A stretch of 46,816 nucleotides of DNA from Massilia sp. HP4 (GTDB taxonomy: Bacteria; Pseudomonadota; Gammaproteobacteria; Burkholderiales; Burkholderiaceae_D). Positions 17,981-25,868 of the stretch are shown here, piece after piece. The stretch is from positions 1 through 46,816 of the forward strand of contig NZ_STGG01000039.1 of assembly GCF_005222695.1 (NCBI RefSeq), written 5' to 3'. Below the pieces are notes generated by a model. It did not search any database, was not told where the DNA came from, and worked only from the letters and a program-made list of their open reading frames with translations. The position numbers and the translations under genes are program-made. The first letter of the stretch is position 1. Each line of letters starts with the position of its first letter.

Positions 17981-19878
17981 CAGAACGCAAAGCAGCTGCA
18001 ACCCAGCGCGCCCCAGAAGCCGCTGAAACTCGAAACCGGCACATTCGAGCGGCGCGCCGTGTCATGGCCATGGGCATGCACGCCGCAGGGGCCGCTGCAC
18101 TGGTGCGGCAGCGCCATCTGCCGTGCTTGCGGCTCGGCCTTGCGCCAATGTCCGGGCACCTTCTGCACCGGCGACCAGTCGGGCAGCACGGGAATCGCCG
18201 GCGGTCCGAGGCTGGTGAACTCGGCGGCGCCGTACACGATCCGGCCGCCGACCACGGTCAGCACCGATTCGATCGACTTGATGGCTTCGGCATCGATGCT
18301 GAAGAAATCCTGCGACAGCACGGCCAGGTCGGCGAACATGCCTTCGCGGATGCGGCCCTTGCGTTCCTGTTCGTTCGAGAACCAGGCGCTGCCCGCGGTC
18401 CAGAGCTCGAGCGCGACCTGGCGCGGCAGGTGGCCTGCGGTGCCGTACAGCGGCAGGCCGCCAACCGTGCGGCCCGTCACCAGCCAGTACAGCGCGGTCC
18501 ACGGATTGTAGCTGGCCACGCGGGTGGCGTCGGTGCCCGCCCCCACCGGCACGCCGGTCTCGAGCATCCGCTTGACCGGCGGCGTCGCCTGGGCGGCTTC
18601 GGCGCCGTAGCGCTCGACGAAGTACTCGCCCTGGAATGCCATCCTGTGCTGGATCGCGATGCCGCCGCCGAGCGCGGCGACGCGGTCGATATTGCGCTGG
18701 GTGATGGTCTCGCAGTGGTCGAACATCCAGTGCAGGCCATTGAAGGGGATGTCGCGGTCGACCTTCTCGAACACGTCGAGCATGCGCGAGATCGACTCGT
18801 CATAGGTCGCGTGCAGGCGGAACGGCCAGCGCTGGGCCACCAGGTGGCGCACGACTTTTTCGAGCTCGTCTTCCATGCCGGGATCGAGGTCGGGACGCGG
18901 TTCGAGAAAGTCCTCGAAGTCGGCCGCCGAGAACACCAGCATCTCGCCGGCGCCGTTGTGGCGGTAGTAGTCGCTGCCCTGCCCCGGCGTGACCATACCG
19001 GTCCAGCGCTCGAAGTCTTCCAGTTCCTTGCCCTTGTTCTGGGTGAACAGGTTGTAGGCGATGCGGATCGTGAGCTGGTTGGCGGCGTCGAGTTCCTCGA
19101 TCACCGCGTAATCCTCGGGGTAGTTCTGGAAGCCGCCGCCGGCGTCGATCGCGCTGGTCAGGCCCAGGCGGTTCAATTCACGCATGAACTGGCGGGTCGA
19201 GTTCACCTGCAGTTCGCGCGGCAAGGTCGGGCCCTTGGCCAGCGTCGCGTACAGGATCATCGCATTGGGCCGCGCGATCAGCATGCCGGTCGGGTTGCCG
19301 GCGCCGTCGCGCACGATCTCGCCGCCCGGCGGATTCGGGGTGTCCCTGGTGTAGCCGACGGCGCGCAGGGCCGCGCGGTTGAGCAGCGCGCGGTCGTACA
19401 GGTGCAGGATGAAAACCGGCGTATCGGGCGCAGCGGCATTGATCTCGTCGACTGTCGGCATGCGGCGCTCGGCGAACTGGAATTCGTTCCAGCCGCCCAC
19501 CACGCGCACCCATTGCGGGTTCGGCGTGCGGTCGGCCTGTTCCTTCAGCATGCGCAGGGCATCGGCCAGCGAAGGCACGCCTTCCCAGCGCAGTTCGAGA
19601 TTGTAGTTCAGGCCCCCGCGGATCAGGTGCAGGTGCGAGTCGTTCAGGCCCGGGACCACGGTACGGCCGTTCAGGTCGATCACCTGGCTGCCGTCGCGCC
19701 GGTGGCGCATCACGTAGTCGGTATCGCCAACCGCCAGGAAACGGCCATCCTGGATGGCGACCGCACTGGCTTGCGGCTGTTCGCGGTCGACGGTGTGGAA
19801 GCAGCCGTTGATGAGGATGAGCGGCGCGTTGGTGCTCGAGTCGGTGCTCGCGCCGGCGCTGGGCTGTGCTTGGTTCAT
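17980..19878 (-). CDS. Amidohydrolase family 3 (YtcJ-like) metal-dependent hydrolase
   Basis: A 632-residue cytoplasmic enzyme of the amidohydrolase superfamily. Metal-binding HxH sits at DSHLHLIRGG in the N-terminal third. The domain continues with the SAIDAGGG segment, histidines in HATYDES and HWMFDHCE, and the aspartate in GTDATRVASYNPW. A C-terminal beta-sandwich reads GMFADLAVLSQDFF. Such enzymes cleave amide or carbamate bonds; the substrate cannot be told. The last 45 residues form a Cys/His-rich tail (CSGPCGVHAHGHD ... GCSCFAF) beyond the usual domain. GGAG eight bases before the ATG supports the start. It lies in a run with an isochorismatase-like hydrolase and XapX, and is coupled to the DUF1275 gene. 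Confidence 0.9.
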   Translation of the reverse strand: MNQAQPSAGASTDSSTNAPLILINGCFHTVDREQPQASAVAIQDGRFLAVGDTDYVMRHRRDGSQVIDLNGRTVVPGLNDSHLHLIRGGLNYNLELRWEGVPSLADALRMLKEQADRTPNPQWVRVVGGWNEFQFAERRMPTVDEINAAAPDTPVFILHLYDRALLNRAALRAVGYTRDTPNPPGGEIVRDGAGNPTGMLIARPNAMILYATLAKGPTLPRELQVNSTRQFMRELNRLGLTSAIDAGGGFQNYPEDYAVIEELDAANQLTIRIAYNLFTQNKGKELEDFERWTGMVTPGQGSDYYRHNGAGEMLVFSAADFEDFLEPRPDLDPGMEDELEKVVRHLVAQRWPFRLHATYDESISRMLDVFEKVDRDIPFNGLHWMFDHCETITQRNIDRVAALGGGIAIQHRMAFQGEYFVERYGAEAAQATPPVKRMLETGVPVGAGTDATRVASYNPWTALYWLVTGRTVGGLPLYGTAGHLPRQVALELWTAGSAWFSNEQERKGRIREGMFADLAVLSQDFFSIDAEAIKSIESVLTVVGGRIVYGAAEFTSLGPPAIPVLPDWSPVQKVPGHWRKAEPQARQMALPHQCSGPCGVHAHGHDTARRSNVPVSSFSGFWGALGCSCFAF

Positions 19879-19977
19879 GCATGTACTCCAAATGACGCCG
19901 GGCAGGCGTCGCCCGGCGGGATTGCGGCAACCGCCGCGCGCATTGGAGGGCGCGCGGCGGCAAGGACGACGATTTGC

Positions 19978-20664
19978 TTAGCGCGCAGGCACCGGGGCCA
20001 GCACTTCGTGCGTGCCGCTGGCGCGTGCCGGCGCCTTGTGCACCATGGTGTAGGCATAGTCGACGCCCATGCCGTAGGCGCCCGAGTGCTCGGTGACGAT
20101 CTTCATCACGTCGTTATAGGTGTCGCGGTGGGCCCAGTCGCGCTGCCACTCGAGCAGCACCTGCTGCCAGGTCACCGGCACCACGCCGGCCTGCACCATG
20201 CGCAGCATGGCCATGTCGTGCGCTTCCTTGGTGGTGCCGCCCGAGGCGTCCGACACCATATAGATCTCGTAGTCGCCTTCGAGCATCGCGCACAGGGCGA
20301 AGGTGGTGTTGCACACCTCGGTCCACAGGCCGGCCACGATGACCTTCTTGCGGCCGTTTGCCTTGAGCGCGTCGCGCACCTTCTGGTCGTCCCACGAATT
20401 CATCGACGTGCGTTCCAGGATCTGCTGGCCTGGGAACACGTCCAGCAGCTCGGGATAGGTATTGCCCGAGAACGATTCGGTCTCCACCGTGGTGATGGTG
20501 GTCGGGATGCCGAACACCCTGGCCGCCTTGGCCAGGCCGACCACATTGTTCTTGAGGGTCTGGCGGTCGATCGACTGCACGCCGAACGCCATCTGCGGCT
20601 GGTGGTCGATGACGATCAGCTGCGAGTTCTGCGGGGTCAGGACTTCGAGTTTTGGATTGCTCAT
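19978..20664 (-). CDS. Isochorismatase-like cysteine hydrolase (YcaC type)
   Basis: A 228-residue member of the isochorismatase/nicotinamidase superfamily. The N-terminal aspartate lies in QLIVIDHQPQMAFGV and the probable nucleophilic cysteine in VAGLWTEVCNTTFAL, both as expected for the Asp-Lys-Cys triad; the rest resembles YcaC. Such enzymes hydrolyse amides or related bonds. The pairing with an amidohydrolase suggests successive steps in breaking down one nitrogenous or ester-like compound, but the compound is unknown. AAGGAG seven bases before the ATG supports the start. A 66-base gap separates it from XapX upstream and 99 bases from the amidohydrolase downstream. Confidence 0.9.
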   Translation of the reverse strand: MSNPKLEVLTPQNSQLIVIDHQPQMAFGVQSIDRQTLKNNVVGLAKAARVFGIPTTITTVETESFSGNTYPELLDVFPGQQILERTSMNSWDDQKVRDALKANGRKKVIVAGLWTEVCNTTFALCAMLEGDYEIYMVSDASGGTTKEAHDMAMLRMVQAGVVPVTWQQVLLEWQRDWAHRDTYNDVMKIVTEHSGAYGMGVDYAYTMVHKAPARASGTHEVLAPVPAR

Positions 20665-20730
20665 GATGTTCTCCTTGTTGGTAGTGGTTGCCGCAACGCG
20701 AAGGCGATGCAGCGGATGAAATTCGTGCGG

Positions 20731-20997
20731 TCAGCCCTGGCGCGGGCCGTCCGTGTCGTGCGCCGCCGGCGGTTCCGCCGCGATGCCGGTGATCCTGGGC
20801 TTGCATTCGCTGGCGAACCAGCTGGCCGTGACCGGGTTGCCGTCGATCAGGCGCTTGGCGACCGGGACGATCTGTTCGCCGATCAGCATGCCCAGCAGGC
20901 CGACCAGGGCGATGGCCGGCGGCGCCGGCGAGCGCACGTTGATCAGGCCGTACAACAGGCCGGCCAGGATGCCGGCGCCCAGTGAAATCAGGACCAT
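20731..20997 (-). CDS. XapX-domain small membrane protein (DUF1427)
   Basis: An 88-residue protein with two hydrophobic helices: an N-terminal LGAGILAGLLYGLINVRSPAPPAIALVGLLGMLIGEQ region and a polar C-terminal tail. The motif with conserved glycines and RSPAPP is that of the XapX domain, named from a gene in the xanthosine-utilisation cluster; its function is unknown. AAGGAGGAGA lies well placed before the ATG. It is the first gene of the minus-strand run XapX, isochorismatase-like, amidohydrolase, DUF1275 and TMEM175. It is divergent from a LysR gene that may control the run. Confidence 0.87.
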   Translation of the reverse strand: MVLISLGAGILAGLLYGLINVRSPAPPAIALVGLLGMLIGEQIVPVAKRLIDGNPVTASWFASECKPRITGIAAEPPAAHDTDGPRQG

Positions 20998-21164
20998 CTT
21001 GTTCTCCTCCTTGCGAGAGATGCCAACCCGGCATCCATTCGTTCCAGTATCGTCAGACCATCGCCGCGGCGATAGAATCAGATTGCTATTTTCGAAATGG
21101 CGGGGCTTGGTAGGGATCGCTCCTTGGCGCTACCATGTGCTATCCCGCCCGATAGGACACGCAA

Positions 21165-22097
21165 TTGCTCAAACTCAGCCTCGACGCCCTCCAGATCATC
21201 GAAACCATCGCCCGCCGCGGCTCCTTCGCCGGGGCCGCCAAGGAACTGTTCCGTGTGCCCTCGACCATTTCGTACACGGTCTCCAAGCTGGAGGACGACC
21301 TGGGCGTACGCCTGTTCGACCGCTTCGGCCCCAAGGTGACGCTCACCGCCGCCGGCCAGGAGCTCTTGAAGGAAGGCCGCTACCTGCTGCGCGCCGCGGG
21401 CGACCTCGAATCCCGGGTGCGGCGCGTGGCCTCGGGCTGGGAGACCGAGATCGCCCTGGGCATGGATTCGGTCTTATCAAGCGGCGCCCTGCAGGCCGAC
21501 ATCGAAGCCTTCTATGGCGTGGCCGACCAGACCCGGCTGCGCATCGTGCGCGAGTCGCTGTCGGGCACCTGGGACGCCCTGCTCGACCGCCGTGTCGACC
21601 TGCTGGTCGGCGCCGCCGGCGAAGGACCGTCGGGCGGCGGCTATACGGCCGAACCGCTCGGCACCAGCGCCTTCGTGTTCACCGTCGCCCCGCACCATCC
21701 GCTGGCGGCGATCGACCATCCGTTCGACAAGACCGACCTGCTGCCCTATCGGGCAATCTCGGTCTCGGACTCGGCCCGCATCCTGGGCGCGCGCACCGTC
21801 GGCCTGCTGTTCGGGCAGGAGACGCTGGCGGTGCCCGATATGCGCACCAAGTACGAGTTCCAGGTCCAGGGCCTGGGTTTCGGCTTCCTGCCCGAGGCAT
21901 GGGCGCGACCGGCCATCGACCGTGGATTGCTGGTCGAAAAACAGGTGGTGGAACCGAAAGCGGATGAGACCTTCTACCTCGCCTGGCGCAGCGGCGAGGA
22001 TGGCGCCGCGCTCAGGTGGTGGATCGAACGGATGCGTTCGAGCGGGGCATTCGCGCGCATGCTGCCCGACCCATGCGCGCGGACCGGGGAAATTTAG
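21165..22097 (+). CDS. LysR-family transcriptional regulator, divergent from the hydrolase operon
   Basis: A 310-residue LysR-type regulator. The winged helix-turn-helix at the N-terminus reads ALQIIETIARRGSFAGAAKE followed by SYTVSKLEDDLGVRLFDR. A periplasmic-binding-protein-like effector domain follows. The start is a TTG at 21165 with AGGA eight bases before it, and the domain begins at once (LKLSLDALQ), so no upstream start is needed. It is divergent from the XapX-hydrolase run, the classical LysR layout, so it probably activates that run in response to a substrate or product. Its stop codon overlaps that of the OsmC gene on the other strand (22094-22097). Confidence 0.9.
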   Translation: MLKLSLDALQIIETIARRGSFAGAAKELFRVPSTISYTVSKLEDDLGVRLFDRFGPKVTLTAAGQELLKEGRYLLRAAGDLESRVRRVASGWETEIALGMDSVLSSGALQADIEAFYGVADQTRLRIVRESLSGTWDALLDRRVDLLVGAAGEGPSGGGYTAEPLGTSAFVFTVAPHHPLAAIDHPFDKTDLLPYRAISVSDSARILGARTVGLLFGQETLAVPDMRTKYEFQVQGLGFGFLPEAWARPAIDRGLLVEKQVVEPKADETFYLAWRSGEDGAALRWWIERMRSSGAFARMLPDPCARTGEI

Positions 22098-22477
22098 ACC
22101 GCGTCGGTGTGGATCAGGATCGTGCCGGACAGGGTCTTGTGGACCGGGCACTTGTTGGCGATGTCGAGCAGGCGGGCGCGTTCTTCCGGCGACAGCTGGC
22201 CGACGAATTCGATGTGGCGGCGCAGTTCGTAGGCGCCATCCTGCTGGCCGTGGTCGATGGACACGCGCACGTCTTCCAGCTGCATGTCCTTGCGCCGCGC
22301 GTACATGGTGACCGTCAGCGCGGTGCAGGCGGCCAGCGATGCGGCCAGCAGGTCGTGCGGTTCCGGGCCGCTATCGTCGCCGCCGAAGGCTTCGGGGGCG
22401 TCGGCAATCAACTCGTGCTTGCCGATCTGGATCTTGTACTGCAGCTTGTCGTTACCGCGGGTGGTCGTCACTTGCAT
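22094..22477 (-). CDS. OsmC-family peroxide-stress protein
   Basis: A 127-residue OsmC/Ohr-like thiol peroxidase. The two redox cysteines are in LLAASLAACTALTVTMYAR and in ANKCPVHKTLSG, spaced as in the family. The N-terminal beta-strands read QYKIQIGKHELIADAPEAFGG. OsmC proteins reduce organic hydroperoxides in the cytoplasm using a cysteine pair. A good intrinsic terminator separates the gene from pirin, so it probably has its own promoter. The gene ends exactly where the LysR gene on the opposite strand ends. Confidence 0.9.
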   Translation of the reverse strand: MQVTTTRGNDKLQYKIQIGKHELIADAPEAFGGDDSGPEPHDLLAASLAACTALTVTMYARRKDMQLEDVRVSIDHGQQDGAYELRRHIEFVGQLSPEERARLLDIANKCPVHKTLSGTILIHTDAV

Positions 22478-22509
22478 GGATGTCTCCTATAGTGGTGGTA
22501 ATCGCGTCC

Positions 22510-22535
22510 AAAAGACCGCCCCGCGAACGGGGCGG
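22510..22535 (-). terminator. Intrinsic terminator after the pirin gene
   Basis: A perfect 8-bp GC stem (22516-22523 with 22528-22535) is closed by a four-base loop that reads TTCG on the minus strand and is followed there by TCTTTT. This is a strong Rho-independent terminator six bases after the pirin stop codon. Confidence 0.88.
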
Positions 22536-22540
22536 CGACC

Positions 22541-23242
22541 TTATTGTGGCAGATCGAACAGCAAGACCTCGGCGCCCGTGGCCTGGGCCAGGGTCACGGC
22601 CTCTTCGCCGGTCACCTTCAGCGCGTCGCCGCCGACCAGGGCGACGCCGTTGACCGTCACCTGGCCACGGATGACGTGGACGTAGGCCTGGCGGCCGGCA
22701 GCCAGCGTATGCTCCACCTTGTCTTCGCCATCGAGGATGGTCGCATACAGTGCGGCGTCCTGGCGGATCGCGACCGAACCTTCGCGGCCGTCGGGTGAGC
22801 CGATCAGGCGCAGCTTGCCGGTCTTGTCGGCGGTGTCGAAGTGTTTTTCCTCGTAGCGCGGTTCGGCGCCGCCCACGTTCGGCATGATCCATATTTGCAG
22901 GAAGTGCACGCCCTCGGCTTTCGAGTGGTTGTACTCGCTGTGCACCACGCCGGAACCCGCGCTCATGATCTGCACATCGCCGTAGCGCAGCACCGAACCG
23001 TTGCCCATGCTGTCCTTGTGTTCCAGCGCGCCATCGAGCACGTAGGAGATGATTTCCATGTCGCGGTGGCCGTGCGAATCGAAGCCACGGCCTGGCTGCA
23101 CCTTGTCTTCGTTAATCACGCGCAGGGGACCGAAGCCCATGTGCTTCGGATCGTGATAGTGGCCGAAGGAGAAAGTGTGCTTCGAATCCAGCCAGCCGAA
23201 GTTTGCGCCGCCGCGTTCATTGCTTTTACGTACGTTCAACAT
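22541..23242 (-). CDS. Pirin-family bicupin protein
   Basis: A 233-residue pirin (YhhW-type). The metal-binding residues of the first cupin are visible in GFDSHGHRDMEIISYVLDGALEHKDS and in MSAGSGVVHSEYN (three histidines and one glutamate typical of the family). The second cupin (about 130-230) is more degenerate. Bacterial pirins include quercetin 2,3-dioxygenases and redox regulators of central metabolism; the activity of this one cannot be predicted. Ribosome-site match is AGGAGC before the ATG. It stands as a single gene between two terminators, with a palindrome-rich promoter region upstream (23370-23409). Confidence 0.9.
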   Translation of the reverse strand: MLNVRKSNERGGANFGWLDSKHTFSFGHYHDPKHMGFGPLRVINEDKVQPGRGFDSHGHRDMEIISYVLDGALEHKDSMGNGSVLRYGDVQIMSAGSGVVHSEYNHSKAEGVHFLQIWIMPNVGGAEPRYEEKHFDTADKTGKLRLIGSPDGREGSVAIRQDAALYATILDGEDKVEHTLAAGRQAYVHVIRGQVTVNGVALVGGDALKVTGEEAVTLAQATGAEVLLFDLPQ

Positions 23243-23388
23243 GATGTGCTCCTTTTTTGGTTAGGGATCATCGAACCGGTCGACTCTGGGCTGCCTTGCT
23301 GCCCTTGCCGCTGTCACCCTGTGCTCGATGCGATGGAGTCATTATGCTCGCCACGGCCTGGCTTGAAAAACGGATAATATCCTTGGCT

Positions 23389-23409
23389 ATCATCGATTTT
23401 TTCGATGAT
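23389..23409. promoter_or_regulatory. Palindrome upstream of the pirin gene
   Basis: ATCATCGA (23389-23396) and TCGATGAT (23402-23409) form a perfect 8-bp inverted repeat around five T's. A second palindrome, GGATA-A-TATCC, lies at 23371-23381. Both sit upstream of pirin where an operator and a -10 region could be. The T-rich loop does not make a normal terminator in either direction. Confidence 0.4.
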
Positions 23410-23419
23410 TAAATGAGGC

Positions 23420-23447
23420 CAAAAAAAGCGGCGCTCAGAGCGCCGCC
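23420..23447 (-). terminator. Intrinsic terminator after cytochrome c
   Basis: GCGGCGCTC (23428-23436) pairs with GAGCGCCGC (23438-23446); on the minus strand seven T's follow directly. It lies six bases past the stop codon of the cytochrome gene. Confidence 0.88.
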
Positions 23448-23452
23448 ATTCG

Positions 23453-23767
23453 TCATTTCTGGGCCAGTATCCACTTGGCCAGGGTCTTGGCATCCGCGTC
23501 GCTGACCTGCGGATTGGCCGGCATTGGAATCGGCCCCCAGGTCCCGCTGCTGCCCTTCTGGATCTTCAGCGCCAGGCGCGCCTCGGCTCCCGCATCCTTC
23601 GCGTACTTGGCGGCGACGTCCTTGTAGGATGGGCCGACCAGCTTGCTGCCGACGGCATGGCAGGCCATGCAGGCCTTGGCCTTGGCGAGGTCGGCGCTGG
23701 CCTGGGCGGCAGGCATGGCAGCGGCGGCGGCGACGAAGGTCGCGGCCAGGATCATGGTCTTCTTCAC
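23453..23767 (-). CDS. Small class I cytochrome c (c551/c8 type)
   Basis: A 104-residue periplasmic electron carrier. A signal peptide (about residues 1-23, ending AAQAS) precedes a mature chain of about 80 residues. The haem-binding CMACH motif lies near its start (AKACMACHAVGSKLVGPSYKDVAAKY). The axial methionine is probably that in GPIPMPANPQVSD, followed by the closing helix AKTLAKWILAQK. The size and motifs match cytochrome c551/c8 donors to terminal oxidases, peroxidases or nitrite reductase. It starts at a GTG (23767) with AGGAG six bases upstream. It is followed by a strong terminator. Confidence 0.92.
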   Translation of the reverse strand: MKKTMILAATFVAAAAAMPAAQASADLAKAKACMACHAVGSKLVGPSYKDVAAKYAKDAGAEARLALKIQKGSSGTWGPIPMPANPQVSDADAKTLAKWILAQK

Positions 23768-23849
23768 GTGGACTCCTGTAAGGACTGTAATGACAAGGGG
23801 GGGGCGCTGCGCGTCCCCGGCGCAACCGGCATGATAGCCGACAACGCGG

Positions 23850-23984
23850 CTATATTGTGGCCTGGCGAATGGCCACGCCCTGCCACGGTAAGGGTGTATG
23901 AACGATCACCGCGGTGGCGCAAGCCGTCACCAGTACGAGCGCGGCGGCCATCAGGGCGATGCGCAGGTATTCATCCAGATGCAT
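23850..23984 (-). CDS. 44-residue single-pass membrane protein (unrecognised)
   Basis: A short frame between the chemotaxis receptor and cytochrome c genes. Translation gives a charged N-terminus (MHLDEYLRIA), one hydrophobic helix (about residues 9-29, LMAAALVLVTACATAVIV), and a short polar tail (HTPLPWQGVAIRQATI). GGAG lies six bases before the ATG, and the gene starts 33 bases after the receptor stop on the same strand. A 7-bp hairpin (23834-23840 with 23847-23853) overlaps its stop. The cysteine in VTACATA is not a convincing lipobox. No family is recognised; it may be an accessory to the receptor. Confidence 0.5.
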   Translation of the reverse strand: MHLDEYLRIALMAAALVLVTACATAVIVHTPLPWQGVAIRQATI

Positions 23985-24017
23985 CTCGCGCTCCAGCGAA
24001 GGTAGCAAAAACCGCAC

Positions 24018-25637
24018 TCACGCCAGCGCGGGCACGGCCGGCAGCCGGCGCAGCCGGGCGCCGTCCTGTTCCAGCCCCGGCGCGGCGGCGCCGGGCAGGC
24101 GGAAGGCCGCGACGAGGCCGCCCAGGCTGATCGCCTGCCGCTCCAGTTCCGCGGTCGAGGCCAGCGAATGACCTGCCAGCTCGGCGTCGTGGCGGGTTGC
24201 CTCGTCGATCGTCACCAGCGAGCGGCTCAGTTGTTCGACGCCGACGCTCTGCTCGCGCGAAGCGGCGCTGATCCCGGCCATGATGGCCGCCACCTGGCCG
24301 GCGCCGGCCGCGACCTCGCGCACCGCGGCGCCGGCATTGCCGGCCACCTCGGCCCCGGCGCGCACCCGCGCCAGCGACTCCTCGATCAGGCGCCGGATCT
24401 CACGCGCCGACCCGGCGCTGCGATTGGCCAGGTGGCGCACCTCGCCGGCCACCACCGCGAAGCCGCGCCCCGTTTCGCCGGCGCGCGCCGCCTCCACGGC
24501 CGCATTGAGCGACAGCAGGTTGGTCTGGAACGCGATCTCGTCGATCACCGCCACGATGCCCGACATGCGCTGGGCCGAATCGCTGATGCCGGCCATGGTG
24601 GCGCCCACTTCGTCCATCGCACTGGCGCCGTCGACCGCGGCGCGCGCACCGCTGGCGGCCAGTTCGCTGGCGCGCAAGGCATTGGCGGCGTTGGTCGCGA
24701 CCGTCGCGCTCATCTCTTCCATGGTGGCGGCGGTTTCCTCCAGCGTGGCCGCCTGGGTGCTGGCGCGCTGGGCCAGCTCGCGGCTGCCGGCCACGATATC
24801 GCCTGCCACGCGCTCGACGTGCACCGCGCCCAGGCGGATCTGGCGCACCATGTGTTCGAGCCGCGCATGCATGCGCGCCAGCGCCGCCAGCAGCTGGCCC
24901 GTCTCGTCGTTGCCGCGCACGACGATCTGGCCGTCGAGCCGGCCCTGGGCCACGCGGCCGGCGATCGCCACCGCCTCTTGCAGCGGCGCCGCGATCAGGC
25001 GCGCGATCCAGAACGCCAGCAGGCCGCCGACGATCACGGCCGCCACCAGCAGGCCGATGATCCTGGCATGCGCCTGGCGATACACTTCTTCGGCGCGGGC
25101 CGCGGCGGCCGCGCTGCCCGCTTCGTCGATGTCGACCAGCAGGTTGACCAGGTCGGCGCTGCGGAAGTTATGGCGGCGCGATTCGCCGCGCAGCAGCGCG
25201 CGCGCAGCCGCCTTGTCGCCGGCGCGCGACAGGCCCGCGACCTGGCGCGCCGCAACGCGGTAGGCGGCCAGGGACTCCTCGAACTGCGCCAGCGTCGCGC
25301 GCCCGGCGCCGTCGCCGGCGAGCGTGCGGTACTGGGCCAGCATGTCGTCCAGGCCCGCCATCTGGCGCGCCATCTCGGCCTCGTAGTGATCGTGGTCGGC
25401 GTCGCGGTCGGACAGTACGTGCTGCACCTCGTAGGTGCGGTGGCGCAGCAGGGCGCCCTTGATCTGCAACACCTGGCTCACGCTCGGCTGCCATTTGTGC
25501 CGCATCTCGTCCACCACGTCGTGCAGCTTGCCCATCTGGGCCACGCCGAAGGCGGCCAGTAACACCATCAGCGCCGCCATCGACGCCACGGCCAGCATGA
25601 TCTTGGTGGCGATTCTCAAGTCGTGGAACCATCTCAT
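24018..25637 (-). CDS. Methyl-accepting chemotaxis protein
   Basis: A 539-residue chemoreceptor. The first transmembrane helix is at about residues 10-33 ([20 protein letters not shown]). A four-helix-bundle periplasmic domain follows to about 185, then a second helix (about 190-212, [20 protein letters not shown]), a HAMP domain and the signalling coiled coil. The tip reads [20 protein letters not shown], followed by [15 protein letters not shown]. No CheR-binding tail is present. The ATG at 25637 has GGGGAGA eight bases upstream; the longer frame to 25727 is not supported. It is divergent from the sensor kinase gene and followed by a small membrane protein. Ligand unknown; periplasmic histidine-rich patches ([17 protein letters not shown]) could bind a metal, which is speculative. 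Confidence 0.92.
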   Translation of the reverse strand: MRWFHDLRIATKIMLAVASMAALMVLLAAFGVAQMGKLHDVVDEMRHKWQPSVSQVLQIKGALLRHRTYEVQHVLSDRDADHDHYEAEMARQMAGLDDMLAQYRTLAGDGAGRATLAQFEESLAAYRVAARQVAGLSRAGDKAAARALLRGESRRHNFRSADLVNLLVDIDEAGSAAAAARAEEVYRQAHARIIGLLVAAVIVGGLLAFWIARLIAAPLQEAVAIAGRVAQGRLDGQIVVRGNDETGQLLAALARMHARLEHMVRQIRLGAVHVERVAGDIVAGSRELAQRASTQAATLEETAATMEEMSATVATNAANALRASELAASGARAAVDGASAMDEVGATMAGISDSAQRMSGIVAVIDEIAFQTNLLSLNAAVEAARAGETGRGFAVVAGEVRHLANRSAGSAREIRRLIEESLARVRAGAEVAGNAGAAVREVAAGAGQVAAIMAGISAASREQSVGVEQLSRSLVTIDEATRHDAELAGHSLASTAELERQAISLGGLVAAFRLPGAAAPGLEQDGARLRRLPAVPALA

Positions 25638-25868
25638 TATCCGTTCTCCCCTCGTTTGGCGGGCTCCCCAGCGGCGCCCGGACCGGTACATGAAACGATG
25701 ATAGTTATCCAACTCCAGGCTCGCCATGCGATGTTGGTATCGCCAACCTATACCTTGGTTTAATGCCCACCCACTCCCGCCAGGCGGTTACTTGCCATAT
25801 ATTCCAGATGGTCGAAAGACCAATGCATGGGATGGGGCGCGCGCCGCCTATGACAAAAGAAAGAGAAC

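Noticed and set aside
18064..20985. A 973-codon plus-strand frame across the amidohydrolase and isochorismatase-like genes
   Set aside because: It crosses two real genes and their gap on the opposite strand and has no recognisable domain or ribosome site.
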